From Mucilaginibacter sp. 14171R-50 (GTDB taxonomy: Bacteria > Bacteroidota > Bacteroidia > Sphingobacteriales > Sphingobacteriaceae): a stretch of 64,000 bases of DNA. The position numbers were made by a program, and so were the translations under genes. Location of the stretch: positions 3,100,001 through 3,164,000 of the forward strand of contig NZ_CP048115.1 of assembly GCF_010093045.1 (NCBI RefSeq), read 5' to 3'. The notes beneath the pieces are model-generated. The model did no database searches and was not told where the DNA came from. It saw nothing but the letters and a program-made list of their open reading frames with translations. Below are positions 6,597 to 15,411 of this stretch, one piece after another (position 1 is the first letter of the stretch; each line of letters opens with the position of its first letter).

Positions 6597-9170
6597 TTAA
6601 AAATCAAATTTCACAAAAAACCGTATGCCGTACTCTGGTGCGCCCGGGTGGTCCAAATAGGTAAAGCGCTTAACAAAGTCTACACGCAGTAACTTAAATA
6701 TGTTACCTACGCCTATACTGCCTTCTACATACGGCGTATTGCCCAATGCATAGGTACCTGCCGCGCCGCCATTTAAGCTGCCCGGAAATTGTAATAATGA
6801 CGAGTTATTAGCCGGATTATTCTCGCTGCGTACGCCACCCCAAAGGCTTTTAACGTCGATGATCTCGCGGAGCTTTAGCTTTTTAAGCAGCGGTATGCGG
6901 TTAAATAAAAAGCCGTTAAAGTTATGATCGATGGCTATGCTGGCGTAATGGTCGCTTACAAACTCCTGAAAGTTCATCAGGTTATAAGACTGCAGCTGGA
7001 AAGCATAGGTCTGGTTGGCGTGGTGTATATCCAGCAACGGGAACGGCACGCTGCCAAACAGGTAGCCGCCCTCGGTAGTCACATCGGTAAAGCCCAGTTG
7101 CGACATGTAAAAACGTTTGCTGATGTTACCCACCACGTTTTGGTAGTTATACTCGCCGCCAAATAAGCCTTTAACGCCCTGGGTATAGTTCAGGGTAAAA
7201 ATAGGGTACTTATCAGGTATAGGCGTGCGGTAAAGCTTTCCCTGGTAAAATTTTTCGTGCGGCGCCCAGCGCAGTTGTGCCGAAAGCTCGGTAGTTTGAA
7301 TAAGGTTAACGTTATTGATTACGCCATTGGGCAGTACGCTTTGGTAAAGCAATGCGCCAGCGGGTGTTTGATTCCATTTTTTGAACCCTAACGAATACGA
7401 CAGGTGGTTGGTAAACTCGTGCACATAATCTAACCTGAAGATATCATTGTAAAGCCATACATCGTTTGCACCGCGCTTAAAGGATAGCAGGAAGTTGCTC
7501 TCTTGAACAAACTGCAGTTCCTGGCCCGGGATCTTGGTATCGTGCTGAAAACTTGCCCGTATGTAATTTTGCGGGAAAGAATAGATGGATTTGTTGTTAA
7601 GCGAATACGTGCTGCTTAAAAAATATTTGAATTTTTGGTCCCTGGCGCCATAAGCCCCATAGGTTTCAAAATAGTACCGCTTGCTTAACTGCGGGGTAGT
7701 GCGGCCGCCCAAACGTACCCGGAAACCTTCTACCGGGTTAAAGCTGTAAAAGGTATTGGCAGGGCCAACCTCAAATGCGCCATAGTTTTTGTAACCGGCC
7801 AAAACCAGCGTGGCGATATCCATGGTTTTTTTAAACGATGGGATGGTTTGCAGGCTATCGATGTTTTTATAGATACTTGCTGATGCTGCATCAAGCGTAT
7901 CAGGGCGGGTCATTTGCCAAAAGGTATCGTCTTTATCTTCTGCATTTAGCGCGATAACCTGCGCAGGGCCTTTATAAGTATCGTCGGTACGGGCATTGTT
8001 TATTACAAAATTATTGATAGTAACTAAACGCTCGCCGTACACACCGCCACCCTTGTTCTTGTTGATGCCGAACTCAATTTTCAGGTCGCTTTGGCTCAGG
8101 TGATAGCGGCCATCGTTGTTCTTTTCAAATGATAGCGCGGCCTGCATCTGGCGCACAAAATTAAGGTTGATGTTTTTATTAACGGTTAAAAGCGCGTTTT
8201 GTACGGCGTAGTTCCCGTCCATGGTAATGTATATTTTACCTTCAAATAAAAGGTTGTTGGTGTTGCGCGGGGTAAAGCTCAGCTCGATAAGGTTTGGTTG
8301 TACATCCTTAAGGGTATCGGTAATAAAAAATTTATAGAAATCTGGCGAGCTGTTGGCAATAGGGCTAAGTAACTGGTTGCTTAATAACGACACATTGTTA
8401 TCATAGATATTGATATCCTGATACATGCGGTTAAAGTACGCGGTAAGTCCCTGGTTGTCTACAAAGTTCTCATCATATTTTACCTGTTTGCTGGCCGTGA
8501 TGATCTGCTTTTTAGCATACGGCGCTTTACGGAAGTAATTATCAGAGGTTTTTTCTTCCTGGTACATGGGCAGCAGGGTTTTACCGCCAATGGCTGTAGA
8601 ATCCTGCTCGCGGAATAAGAACTGGTAATTTTTAAAGATCTTTTTATTACGGAACTTATCGCTCAGGTTACTTAGCGAAACATTCATACGTTCGTATTGC
8701 CGGTATTCAGCGTAATTGTAATTTTCTACCTGGTTTTGTGCTTTGTGGGCAATAACCTGGCGGATAAGCTCAACAGCGGGGTTGTTCTTATTGCTGTATT
8801 TTTTCTTTTTGCCCGATTTTACCACTACCTCGTTCAACGAGTGGTTATCTTCCGCGAGGGCAATGTTGATGGTTTGGTCCTGCCCGGGGGTGATGTTACG
8901 CACCGCGGTACGGTAACCTACAAACGATACTTTTATTTGCGATACGGTATTATCAGTAGTTGATATTGCATACCGGCCCTGGCCGTTGGTGCCCGAGCCT
9001 TGAGTGGTGCCGGCAAACGTTACCGTAACATACGACATGGGTTGTTTTGTTTTTGCATCGGTAACTACACCGCGCACCACGGTTTGGGCATGCAGGCTTG
9101 CAGTTAAGCTAAGCAGTACAAGTATCAGTAAAATGCTTGCACTATAAATGGGGGTGAGTAAACGTTTCAT
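6597..9170 (-). CDS. DUF5686 / carboxypeptidase-regulatory-like domain outer-membrane protein
   Basis: Predicted outer-membrane beta-barrel protein of unknown function, 857 residues. It starts with a signal peptide (MKRLLTPIYSASILLILVLL... LHAQ), then a carboxypeptidase regulatory-like beta-sandwich (about residues 31-115: VVRGVVTDAKTKQPMSYVTVTF, and the NEVVV motif that in TonB receptors precedes the plug). The remainder matches the DUF5686 layout, including RQYERMNVSLSNL and a barrel-like C-terminus ending in an aromatic (FFVKFDF). Unlike TonB receptors there is no plug and the length is shorter. It follows the small gene 9185-9499 by 14 bases and probably shares its promoter. Such proteins are common in Bacteroidota; no substrate is known to me. 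Confidence 0.85.
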   Translation of the reverse strand: MKRLLTPIYSASILLILVLLSLTASLHAQTVVRGVVTDAKTKQPMSYVTVTFAGTTQGSGTNGQGRYAISTTDNTVSQIKVSFVGYRTAVRNITPGQDQTINIALAEDNHSLNEVVVKSGKKKKYSNKNNPAVELIRQVIAHKAQNQVENYNYAEYRQYERMNVSLSNLSDKFRNKKIFKNYQFLFREQDSTAIGGKTLLPMYQEEKTSDNYFRKAPYAKKQIITASKQVKYDENFVDNQGLTAYFNRMYQDINIYDNNVSLLSNQLLSPIANSSPDFYKFFITDTLKDVQPNLIELSFTPRNTNNLLFEGKIYITMDGNYAVQNALLTVNKNINLNFVRQMQAALSFEKNNDGRYHLSQSDLKIEFGINKNKGGGVYGERLVTINNFVINNARTDDTYKGPAQVIALNAEDKDDTFWQMTRPDTLDAASASIYKNIDSLQTIPSFKKTMDIATLVLAGYKNYGAFEVGPANTFYSFNPVEGFRVRLGGRTTPQLSKRYYFETYGAYGARDQKFKYFLSSTYSLNNKSIYSFPQNYIRASFQHDTKIPGQELQFVQESNFLLSFKRGANDVWLYNDIFRLDYVHEFTNHLSYSLGFKKWNQTPAGALLYQSVLPNGVINNVNLIQTTELSAQLRWAPHEKFYQGKLYRTPIPDKYPIFTLNYTQGVKGLFGGEYNYQNVVGNISKRFYMSQLGFTDVTTEGGYLFGSVPFPLLDIHHANQTYAFQLQSYNLMNFQEFVSDHYASIAIDHNFNGFLFNRIPLLKKLKLREIIDVKSLWGGVRSENNPANNSSLLQFPGSLNGGAAGTYALGNTPYVEGSIGVGNIFKLLRVDFVKRFTYLDHPGAPEYGIRFFVKFDF

Positions 9171-9184
9171 TATAAGCTTATGGA

Positions 9185-9499
9185 TTAGATAGAGGTTGGG
9201 TTAATATGGTGTTGTTTCGCGGCGGGTTTAACCACCAGTTTACGCAGCGCCTTTGCGGTTGATGTTGCATAGCTGCGTACGGTTAGGGTTAAAAACTCCA
9301 TGTTGATATCAGCGCCTAAAAAATTTTGCTTAAACCCTTCGCCCAAAACATTGATGATGTATTCCCCGGCAGACATGACGTGCTTCTGATTTGCATGCGC
9401 TGTTGACGAAGAAATGGGGTTTTGCGAAACAGCGGTATGGTCAGTATTTCTTTTGAAAAGAGAGCTGATGTTTGGCTGAGGTATAGTTAACGTTTTCAT
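9185..9499 (-). CDS. small protein of unknown function
   Basis: 104 residues from the ATG at 9497-9499. An in-frame GTG at 9518-9520 lies inside the -7 element, so the transcript would start after it, which supports the ATG. I do not recognise the family. The N-terminal third is Ser/Asn/Thr-rich and probably flexible; the middle (SAGEYIINVLGEGFKQNFLGADINMEFLTLTVRSYA) looks folded and the end is basic (LRKLVVKPAAKQHHIN). There is no signal peptide or membrane segment. First gene of a two-gene operon with the DUF5686 protein, under a promoter that overlaps the putative MarR operator. The strong promoter makes a real gene likely. Confidence 0.7.
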   Translation of the reverse strand: MKTLTIPQPNISSLFKRNTDHTAVSQNPISSSTAHANQKHVMSAGEYIINVLGEGFKQNFLGADINMEFLTLTVRSYATSTAKALRKLVVKPAAKQHHINPTSI

Positions 9500-9519
9500 T
9501 GTGCGTGATAATAACAGCA

Positions 9520-9552
9520 CAAATGTAAACCAAGTTGACTAATATCGTCAAC
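9520..9552 (-). promoter_or_regulatory. promoter with overlapping MarR-type palindromes
   Basis: Minus-strand -7 element TACATTTG (9527-9520) and a -33 TTG (9551-9549) are separated by 21 bases, which is the Bacteroidota spacing. Two palindromic motifs cover the promoter: GTAAACCAAGTTGAC (9525-9539), shared with the marR upstream region, and GTTGAC-N7-GTCAAC (9534-9552). Transcription should begin about 6-8 bases downstream of 9520, shortly before the ATG at 9499. Confidence 0.75.
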
Positions 9553-9706
9553 TAAATTTACTATTTAACTTTTTGATGACAAAAGTCAGGTGAGGGTTGA
9601 TGGGTATAAAAACATAATAGATTTACACATGTATTTATAGCTAAATGGTATGTAAAATAATATAGTGTATATTTTACACACAAGTGTGCATTTATTTGGC
9701 TAGATA

Positions 9707-9730
9707 CGGATTTGACAAATGTCAGATCCG
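9707..9730 (-). terminator. hairpin spanning the stop codon of the 9722-12289 gene
   Basis: Arms CGGATTTGACA (9707-9717) and TGTCAGATCCG (9720-9730) pair over 11 positions with one G-U type mismatch and a 2-base loop. The TGA stop (9722-9724) lies in the stem. No T-run follows on the minus strand, so it may be an RNA 3' end stabiliser, not a classical terminator. The remaining gap to 9553 is AT-rich with a small palindrome CACACAAGTGTG (9677-9688). Confidence 0.4.
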
Positions 9731-12289
9731 GAAGTTTAGTGATATATATGGATACCATCCTTCGTCAGAATGTCCTGCTAAAACCTGTAATATGGTGAGC
9801 CCGGCAGGTGAAAAGTACAACCCGCCGCCAATACCGTGGTGCCATTTGTCAGACTTATCTTCGTCGGCCCAAACACGGCCGGTATCATAAAAGCCGCTCA
9901 ATCCCAATTGCCCGGGTATAATATAACTCGCTATGTTGAAAAGCTTAACCCGGCCTTGCAGGTTATTATATATCATGTGCTTGCCCGCAAATCGATATTG
10001 CAGGTAGCCAAGCAAATTTCCTTGCCCGCCTAAAAACATCGATTGGTAAAAGGCCGGCTTACCTAAGCTTATGCCGCCGCCAATACGGTCTGATAATACC
10101 ACCGCGCCGTTATCTGTAAGTTTCTGGTAAAAGGAAAACTCGGGCCGCAACTGTATAAAGCTTTCGGAATAATTGTTTAGCCCTTTGTAACCCTGCAAAT
10201 CAATATTAATGTAATAGCCGCCGGTAGGTAAAACGCCGCCAATGCGGTTGTTGCTGTTAAAGTTAACCGCAAAACCCAGGTGCGCTTTGTCTTTATTAGC
10301 GGTAAGGCTATCGTACGATCCGATAAGCGAACTGTTGCTGATAAGCCGGTCCGCGTTATCGCTTATGTCCATACGATAATACTGGAACGAAGGACCAACG
10401 CTAATGGTGCTATTGGTATCGGTATGCCAGCGCAGTGCAGGGTCAACCTGGTAGGTATCAAACCGGGTGCGGTAAAACCTGCGGTAATTTGGCTGTTGCT
10501 TGTTTAACGTTGTATTGTTGCCCACGCCAAAAAAGTTTACTGTGTTATCAGGCGCCTGTGCATTAACCTGCAGCGTAAAGTCTGCCTTGCCAATAGCTTC
10601 TATCCATTCCCCTTTGTAATTAATGCGAAAGGCGTCGGTAGCAAAAGCGTGTGTAAGCATAAGCTGCTGCGAACTGGTGTACGGAAGTTTACGGAAACCA
10701 TCGTTTTTGGTGTATTTAAAACCCAGCCCAAGCAAAAAGCCGTCGTCGGAGTTTAAAGCGGCTGTAGCCAGCGGCATCCATATATTATAAGGGTTGGTAC
10801 GCACAAAATGGGTGTTACTGGTGTCCGAGCTTAAGTGCTTGCTTAGCCTATCGGTCATGCCTTCAAACTTTGCGGTTTTGGTATCGTACAGACGTATTTT
10901 ATTTATCGACCGCGTTACGGTGTAAACTTTATCGCCGCCGCTGCCTATAAGGCGTAAATCTATAGGCGAAGTACTGTTGTTGACGGTTATATGGTCATCG
11001 CCGGCGGATGTATAAAGCCTTATTTCTTTGGTGTATTCCGAATTGTAAACCACCGACATGATAGTGTCCTTTACTTCGCCATCCTTATTTATCTTATTAA
11101 CCTGTATCCACAGGCTTTTATCGGGCATGCCGGTTATTACTACTTTTTCGTTCTTATCGCTCAGGCGTATATCGGCAATGCGGTAAATAAACCGATAGTA
11201 CTTATCCATGGTTGCCGGTATGGCGGCCCGGCGGGCCTTTAGTTTAGCCAGCAAAACATCGTGACCCATTTTATAGGTATCACCGGGCAGGCGGCGTAAA
11301 CCTTCTTCCAGTACGGCATCGGTTTCCGCGGCTACAAATTCGTTAGCAATACGCATCCAGTTAGCGTGGCTCATCTGCGCGTTGGGATAGGGGTTTATAA
11401 AACGGGTTTTAAAAACACCGTATTTATAGTTCGGCTCTTCAGTAAAATCGCCTAAAGCAGGGTTTATATATGGCAAAGCTGCGATATCCGGGAACAAGCC
11501 CTGTTCCAGGTGAAACACCTGGTCGCGGTCGCGCGGGACGCCTACATAAGCGCTACCCTTGCCTTTTTTTGTTTCGGCCCAGCGCCACTGATCCTCGTGG
11601 CGGTCCCAATCGCCCAATAACAAGTCGAGCATGCGGGCGCGCAGGAATGCTTCGCCATCAAAAATGTTATCATTGTCCTTCACCAGGTTCTCTAACATTT
11701 TGATAGAATTATCCGATTCGCCTATCGGTTCGCGTTCTTCCAGCAGGCATACCAGGTTGGCGAACGTTTTTCTGTATTCGCCAAGGGTAGGGTCGTCGGC
11801 TACGATCCCGATAACCGGGTTGGCATGCGGTACGCCCGCTGCGGCAGCTAAGGGCGGTACAACCAGCGCCGAGAACGGGTGCTGGCCACTCAAGGCATCG
11901 TCCAGCCAGTCTACCGCGAAGGTTTGGCGCAAAGCCGGCGGCAAAAGCTTGTCTGGTGTTTTTTCAACGCTTCGCAGTACCCACTCTTTGCCGCTCTTAT
12001 CTTTTAACCGTAACGATTTAGACTGCATACCCCCGCCTGCTTTTTCGGGGGTAAGGCCGCCGTAGATCTCAGAAATGCGTATCACCGGCAATTTTACCGG
12101 TGTAGCCCATTCTTTACGGTAATTTTTGCCAAAAAACCAGCGGTGGATGCCACTTACCTTATCATATTTGGAATGCACGCTAACCACCATGCTATCGCGA
12201 AAAACAGCCTTAGGGGCCGCAACCTGTGCGTTCGAACTTAGTACCGCCACCGGAAATATTATGATTATGATAAGTAGTTTTTTAAGCAT
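9722..12289 (-). CDS. BamA/TamA-like outer-membrane protein with kinase-like N-terminal motifs
   Basis: 855 residues with a signal peptide (MLKKLLIIIIIFPVAVLSSNAQ). The C-terminal half looks like an Omp85/BamA-type barrel: FFGVGNNTT, FLGGQGNLLGYLQYRFAG (the conserved RGY-region equivalent) and a terminal ISLNFRI. The N-terminal half resembles the middle part of Bacteroidota metallophosphatase-BamA fusions, but the metallophosphatase itself is absent. Within it VLRSVEK (104-110), GDWDRHEDQW (226-235) and PRDRDQVF (252-259) are ordered like the nucleotide Lys, catalytic loop and metal Asp of HipA/Fam20-type kinases; this is an inference. It ends the minus-strand run HD-PycTM, ppk1, propeller lipoprotein, and follows the last by 178 bases that contain a repeat element. 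Confidence 0.8.
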   Translation of the reverse strand: MLKKLLIIIIIFPVAVLSSNAQVAAPKAVFRDSMVVSVHSKYDKVSGIHRWFFGKNYRKEWATPVKLPVIRISEIYGGLTPEKAGGGMQSKSLRLKDKSGKEWVLRSVEKTPDKLLPPALRQTFAVDWLDDALSGQHPFSALVVPPLAAAAGVPHANPVIGIVADDPTLGEYRKTFANLVCLLEEREPIGESDNSIKMLENLVKDNDNIFDGEAFLRARMLDLLLGDWDRHEDQWRWAETKKGKGSAYVGVPRDRDQVFHLEQGLFPDIAALPYINPALGDFTEEPNYKYGVFKTRFINPYPNAQMSHANWMRIANEFVAAETDAVLEEGLRRLPGDTYKMGHDVLLAKLKARRAAIPATMDKYYRFIYRIADIRLSDKNEKVVITGMPDKSLWIQVNKINKDGEVKDTIMSVVYNSEYTKEIRLYTSAGDDHITVNNSTSPIDLRLIGSGGDKVYTVTRSINKIRLYDTKTAKFEGMTDRLSKHLSSDTSNTHFVRTNPYNIWMPLATAALNSDDGFLLGLGFKYTKNDGFRKLPYTSSQQLMLTHAFATDAFRINYKGEWIEAIGKADFTLQVNAQAPDNTVNFFGVGNNTTLNKQQPNYRRFYRTRFDTYQVDPALRWHTDTNSTISVGPSFQYYRMDISDNADRLISNSSLIGSYDSLTANKDKAHLGFAVNFNSNNRIGGVLPTGGYYINIDLQGYKGLNNYSESFIQLRPEFSFYQKLTDNGAVVLSDRIGGGISLGKPAFYQSMFLGGQGNLLGYLQYRFAGKHMIYNNLQGRVKLFNIASYIIPGQLGLSGFYDTGRVWADEDKSDKWHHGIGGGLYFSPAGLTILQVLAGHSDEGWYPYISLNFRI

Positions 12290-12297
12290 CTTCTTGA

Positions 12298-12325
12298 AAT
12301 TCTAAATCCTAAACCCTAAATGTCA
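12298..12325. repeat. heptamer tandem repeat (AAnnCTA)
   Basis: Four consecutive 7-base units: AATTCTA, AATCCTA, AACCCTA and a degenerate AATGTCA, just upstream (minus strand) of the ATG at 12289. Same 7-base period as the arrays at 3794, 45931 and 47841. Confidence 0.6.
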
Positions 12326-12338
12326 AAAAAGCGTTCAG

Positions 12339-12440
12339 TTCCCTCTCTTAGGGAGGGGTGCGGCTGGCATGTGTGCAAAGGCAGGGAGGGGTCAGTCCGC
12401 TTTAATAAACCCCTCCCTGCACCTTCCCAACGGGAGGAAA
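12339..12440. repeat. ~100-base palindromic element, copy 1
   Basis: Order of parts: TTCCCTCTCTTAGGGAGG hairpin, GGGTGCGGCTG, a TGTGTG core, GGCAGGGAGGGGT, a 16-base spacer, ACCCCTCCCTGCACC, then a TTCCCAACGGGAGG hairpin. The reverse complement of 24481-24583 has the same parts in the same order, including the non-palindromic GTGCGGCTG and TGTGT pieces, so the two are copies of one mobile or dispersed element. Confidence 0.75.
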
Positions 12441-12467
12441 TCGCACAATCACTTTTTCTTTCAGCAT

Positions 12468-13367
12468 TTACCTTTCGCCTTTTTTGTATTTAAACAGCAA
12501 CACATTGCCATTTGTAATTTTATCTCCCTCGTTCGAAATATAAAGGTTGCCCTGTTTATCAAAGGCCATGCCTTCGGGTTGTAAAAATGTTTTGCCGCTT
12601 AGCGGATAGGCTTGCAGGGCGTTCCATTGGCTATCGAGCACTACCAGTAATTTATTTACCGACGATAGCACATACCACTGTTTGGTTACGGGGCTTTTCG
12701 CTAACGCTGATGGGTGGAATTTCAATTTCATTTTACCTATCAGCGCGGCAATTTTTTGCACATCAATGGTGAAAATGCCGCTTTGGGTTATGTTGCCGTC
12801 GGCAGCTAAATTTAATATATAACCGTTGCATTCTTTATTATGATCCGCACCCGCGCATTGTTTACAAAGCGCATATAACTTGTCCCCATCCGCGTGTAAA
12901 CCTTCGTATTCGCCCTTAGGCAGTAGCTTTTTAAATTCCTTTACGCTTTTTACCTCTCCGGCTTTTACTTCCGATAGCGGAAAACTGAACAGGCTGCCGT
13001 CGCTGCGCAATAGCACCGCCTGGTTATTCAATATGGCTACATCCTCATAATCGCCGGCTTTGCCGAATTTTACCTGGTTAACTTTATCATCGCCGGGGCG
13101 GAAGTAAAATATCCTGCCGTCCTCGTCCTGCTCGGCGTACAGGGTACTGTTGTCGCCATTGTCAAAAGCAATGCCCGATATTTCCAGCAAGTCTGCAGGC
13201 ATGGTGTATTTAACAGGGCTGGAAAGATCATAACCGGCGGGGCTTGTGCCACCTGCAGCGGTTTTGCTATGCAAGTTATTATCAGCCGTATTTTTTTTAC
13301 CACCCTGGCTGCACGAAGTACCCGCAATGCCGATACACAATAAAGTAATGATGATAGCTGTTTTCAT
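12468..13367 (-). CDS. SdiA-regulated-like beta-propeller lipoprotein
   Basis: 299-residue exported protein. The N-terminus MKTAIIITLLCIGIAGTSCSQ looks like a lipoprotein signal although the lipobox (GTSC) is weak. The body has repeated propeller-like strands: LEISGIAFDNGDNSTLYAEQDEDGRIFYF, YEDVAILNNQAVLLRSDGSLFSF, YEGLHADGDKLYALCK, FLQPEGMAFDKQGNLYISNEGD. The E-[DG]-[VLI] blade motif (YEDVAI, YEGLHA, PEGMAF) is typical of the SdiA-regulated/SMP-30-like propeller group. Its start overlaps the ppk1 stop by 4 bases (ATGA), so it is translationally coupled to ppk1. Enzymatic activity is unknown; a phytase-like or lactonase-like role is possible but not shown. Confidence 0.72.
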   Translation of the reverse strand: MKTAIIITLLCIGIAGTSCSQGGKKNTADNNLHSKTAAGGTSPAGYDLSSPVKYTMPADLLEISGIAFDNGDNSTLYAEQDEDGRIFYFRPGDDKVNQVKFGKAGDYEDVAILNNQAVLLRSDGSLFSFPLSEVKAGEVKSVKEFKKLLPKGEYEGLHADGDKLYALCKQCAGADHNKECNGYILNLAADGNITQSGIFTIDVQKIAALIGKMKLKFHPSALAKSPVTKQWYVLSSVNKLLVVLDSQWNALQAYPLSGKTFLQPEGMAFDKQGNLYISNEGDKITNGNVLLFKYKKGER

Positions 13368-15409
13368 ATTGCGGTATTATGGGTTAGGTATTGATAAATA
13401 GCCCGTTGCGATTGCACAAGGGGGCGCTTTGTTTGGGGCTTTACCTGATCCAGATGCGCATCTATCTCTACCGCCTGTACATTGTCATTTAACTGAAGAT
13501 CAACCAGGTTGATAATTTGCTGTTTTATAGCTTCGTCGTAAACAGGGAAGCAAACTTCGATGCGGTGGTATATATTGCGGTTCATCCAATCGGCCGAGCC
13601 CATAAAAACCTCTGGTTTGCCGTTATTGTTAAAAATGAATACCCGGCCGTGCTCCAGGTAGCGGTCCACAATACGCTTAATGGTGATGTTGCTGCTCATG
13701 CCTTCTACGCCCGGTACCAGGCAGCAAATGCCGCGGATGATTAGCTGTATGTTAACTCCGGCCTCTGATGCTTCATAAAGTTTGTTGATCATCACCTTCT
13801 CTTCCAGGTTATTCATTTTGATCGTAATATTAGCAGGCAGTCCTTGTTTTGCAAAGGCGATTTCGCGGTCTATCAAGGCAATAAAACCGTTTTGCAGGTT
13901 AAAACCGGCCACCAGTAAGTGGTTGAATTTGATCTGGTTATCCGCCGACGGTTTTTCGCGCCTGGCCAGGAAAATGAACAGCAATTCCACCTCGCGAAGT
14001 ATATCCGGGTTGGTGGTCAGCAATATATGATCGGTATAGAAACGGGCGGTGCCTTCATTAAAGTTGCCGGTAGCCAACAAGCCGGAGTAGCTTATGCGGT
14101 CGCCTTTGCGGGTTTTAACAAGGGCGATTTTAGCATGCACCTTTAAGGCGGTAACGCTATAAATGATCTGCACGCCGGCATTCTTCATTTTTTTGGCCCA
14201 TTTAAGGTTATTGGCTTCATCAAACCGGGCCTTTAACTCAACAACCACCCTTACCCGTTTGCCTTTTTTGGCCGCGCTGATAAGGGCGTTCACAATTTTT
14301 GAATCGCTGGCCACGCGGTAAAGCGTAATGTTAATCTCCTCTACATCAGGGTTAATGGCTGCCTCGTTAAAAAAACGCAGTATAGTGTTGTAGGATTGAT
14401 AGGGCGTATTTACCAGCAAGTCTCCATTGGCTATTGCCGATACCAGGGGATCATTATTAGGTATTGCTAAGCTAATGGGCGGCCATTTATCATATAGCAG
14501 GGCAGGGGAGTTTATGGGTATGCTGTACAGGTCTTTGAGGTTATGATATCGCCCGCCTTCAACCGTGCTTGCATTTTGCAGCCCCAACTGCTGCGTTACC
14601 TGCTGCAATATGCGCAGGGGCATATCTGCCTGGTAAAGCAACCGGGTGGCCAGGCCGTTATCCCTTTTTTGCAATTGTTTTTCTATCTGTTCAGACAGTT
14701 CTCCCGGATATTCATCCTTCAGGTCAAGTTCGGCATCGCGGGTTATTTTGATGCTGAAACACCCGAAAATTCTTGAATTTTTTAAAGTTTTTTCCAGGTT
14801 AAACCGAATAACGTCATCCAAAAAAACGATGAATTGTTCACTACCCCGGCGGGTAGTAAAGAACCTTGGCAGCTCATCCGAGGGGATGTTCAGCACTACC
14901 AGTTTTTCAGCATCATCCGCATCGCGCAGCTGAATAATAAAATACAGTTTATTGTTTTCGGGGAAGAAGGAGGTATCCTCATCTAAAACCACCGGCTGCA
15001 AAAATGCCAGCACCTGCGACAGGAAATAATCCGACAGGTCATTCTTCAAATCCTCGGGTAAATCCGTGTTGTATAGCAGCGTAATATTGTCGGCTTTTAG
15101 TTCGGGTATAATTTGGGTGGTTAACAATTTGCCGTAACGCACCTGCTGCTGCAGTATCATGTTGCCAACCTGCTGCAAAATATTTTCCTGCTCGCCGGCA
15201 TCTATCGTATTGCTGTTGCGGCCAATGTTTTTAAGGGCGCGTAGCACCGGGAACCGCACCCTGTAAAATTCATCGAGGTTGGAAGAATAGATAGCCAGGA
15301 ACCTGATACGCTCTACCAGCGGAACTGCAGGCGATGCGGCCTCTTCCAGTACGCGGCGGTTAAAGGTAAGCCAGCTGATATCCCTGTTAAAGTATTTGGC
15401 GTTTACCAT
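13364..15409 (-). CDS. ppk1: polyphosphate kinase 1
   Basis: Reversible synthesis of inorganic polyphosphate from ATP. The 681 residues match the PPK1 length and order of domains: N-domain (YFNRDISWLTFNRRVLEEA), head domain, C1 with the autophosphorylated His in LKVHAKIALVKTRKG (around residue 425), and C2 with the second His motif in YLEHGRVFIFNNNGKPEVFMGSADWMNRN. It lies 2 bases downstream of the HD-PycTM gene and overlaps the propeller lipoprotein gene by 4 bases, so three genes form a tight operon. Start ATG 15407-15409 gives the full conserved N-terminus. Confidence 0.97.
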   Translation of the reverse strand: MVNAKYFNRDISWLTFNRRVLEEAASPAVPLVERIRFLAIYSSNLDEFYRVRFPVLRALKNIGRNSNTIDAGEQENILQQVGNMILQQQVRYGKLLTTQIIPELKADNITLLYNTDLPEDLKNDLSDYFLSQVLAFLQPVVLDEDTSFFPENNKLYFIIQLRDADDAEKLVVLNIPSDELPRFFTTRRGSEQFIVFLDDVIRFNLEKTLKNSRIFGCFSIKITRDAELDLKDEYPGELSEQIEKQLQKRDNGLATRLLYQADMPLRILQQVTQQLGLQNASTVEGGRYHNLKDLYSIPINSPALLYDKWPPISLAIPNNDPLVSAIANGDLLVNTPYQSYNTILRFFNEAAINPDVEEINITLYRVASDSKIVNALISAAKKGKRVRVVVELKARFDEANNLKWAKKMKNAGVQIIYSVTALKVHAKIALVKTRKGDRISYSGLLATGNFNEGTARFYTDHILLTTNPDILREVELLFIFLARREKPSADNQIKFNHLLVAGFNLQNGFIALIDREIAFAKQGLPANITIKMNNLEEKVMINKLYEASEAGVNIQLIIRGICCLVPGVEGMSSNITIKRIVDRYLEHGRVFIFNNNGKPEVFMGSADWMNRNIYHRIEVCFPVYDEAIKQQIINLVDLQLNDNVQAVEIDAHLDQVKPQTKRPLVQSQRAIYQYLTHNTAI

Positions 15410-15411
15410 AC

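Noticed and set aside
9561..9758. 65-codon minus-strand ORF
   Set aside because: It overlaps the end of the barrel protein gene and AT-rich intergenic DNA; no start context or homology is visible.
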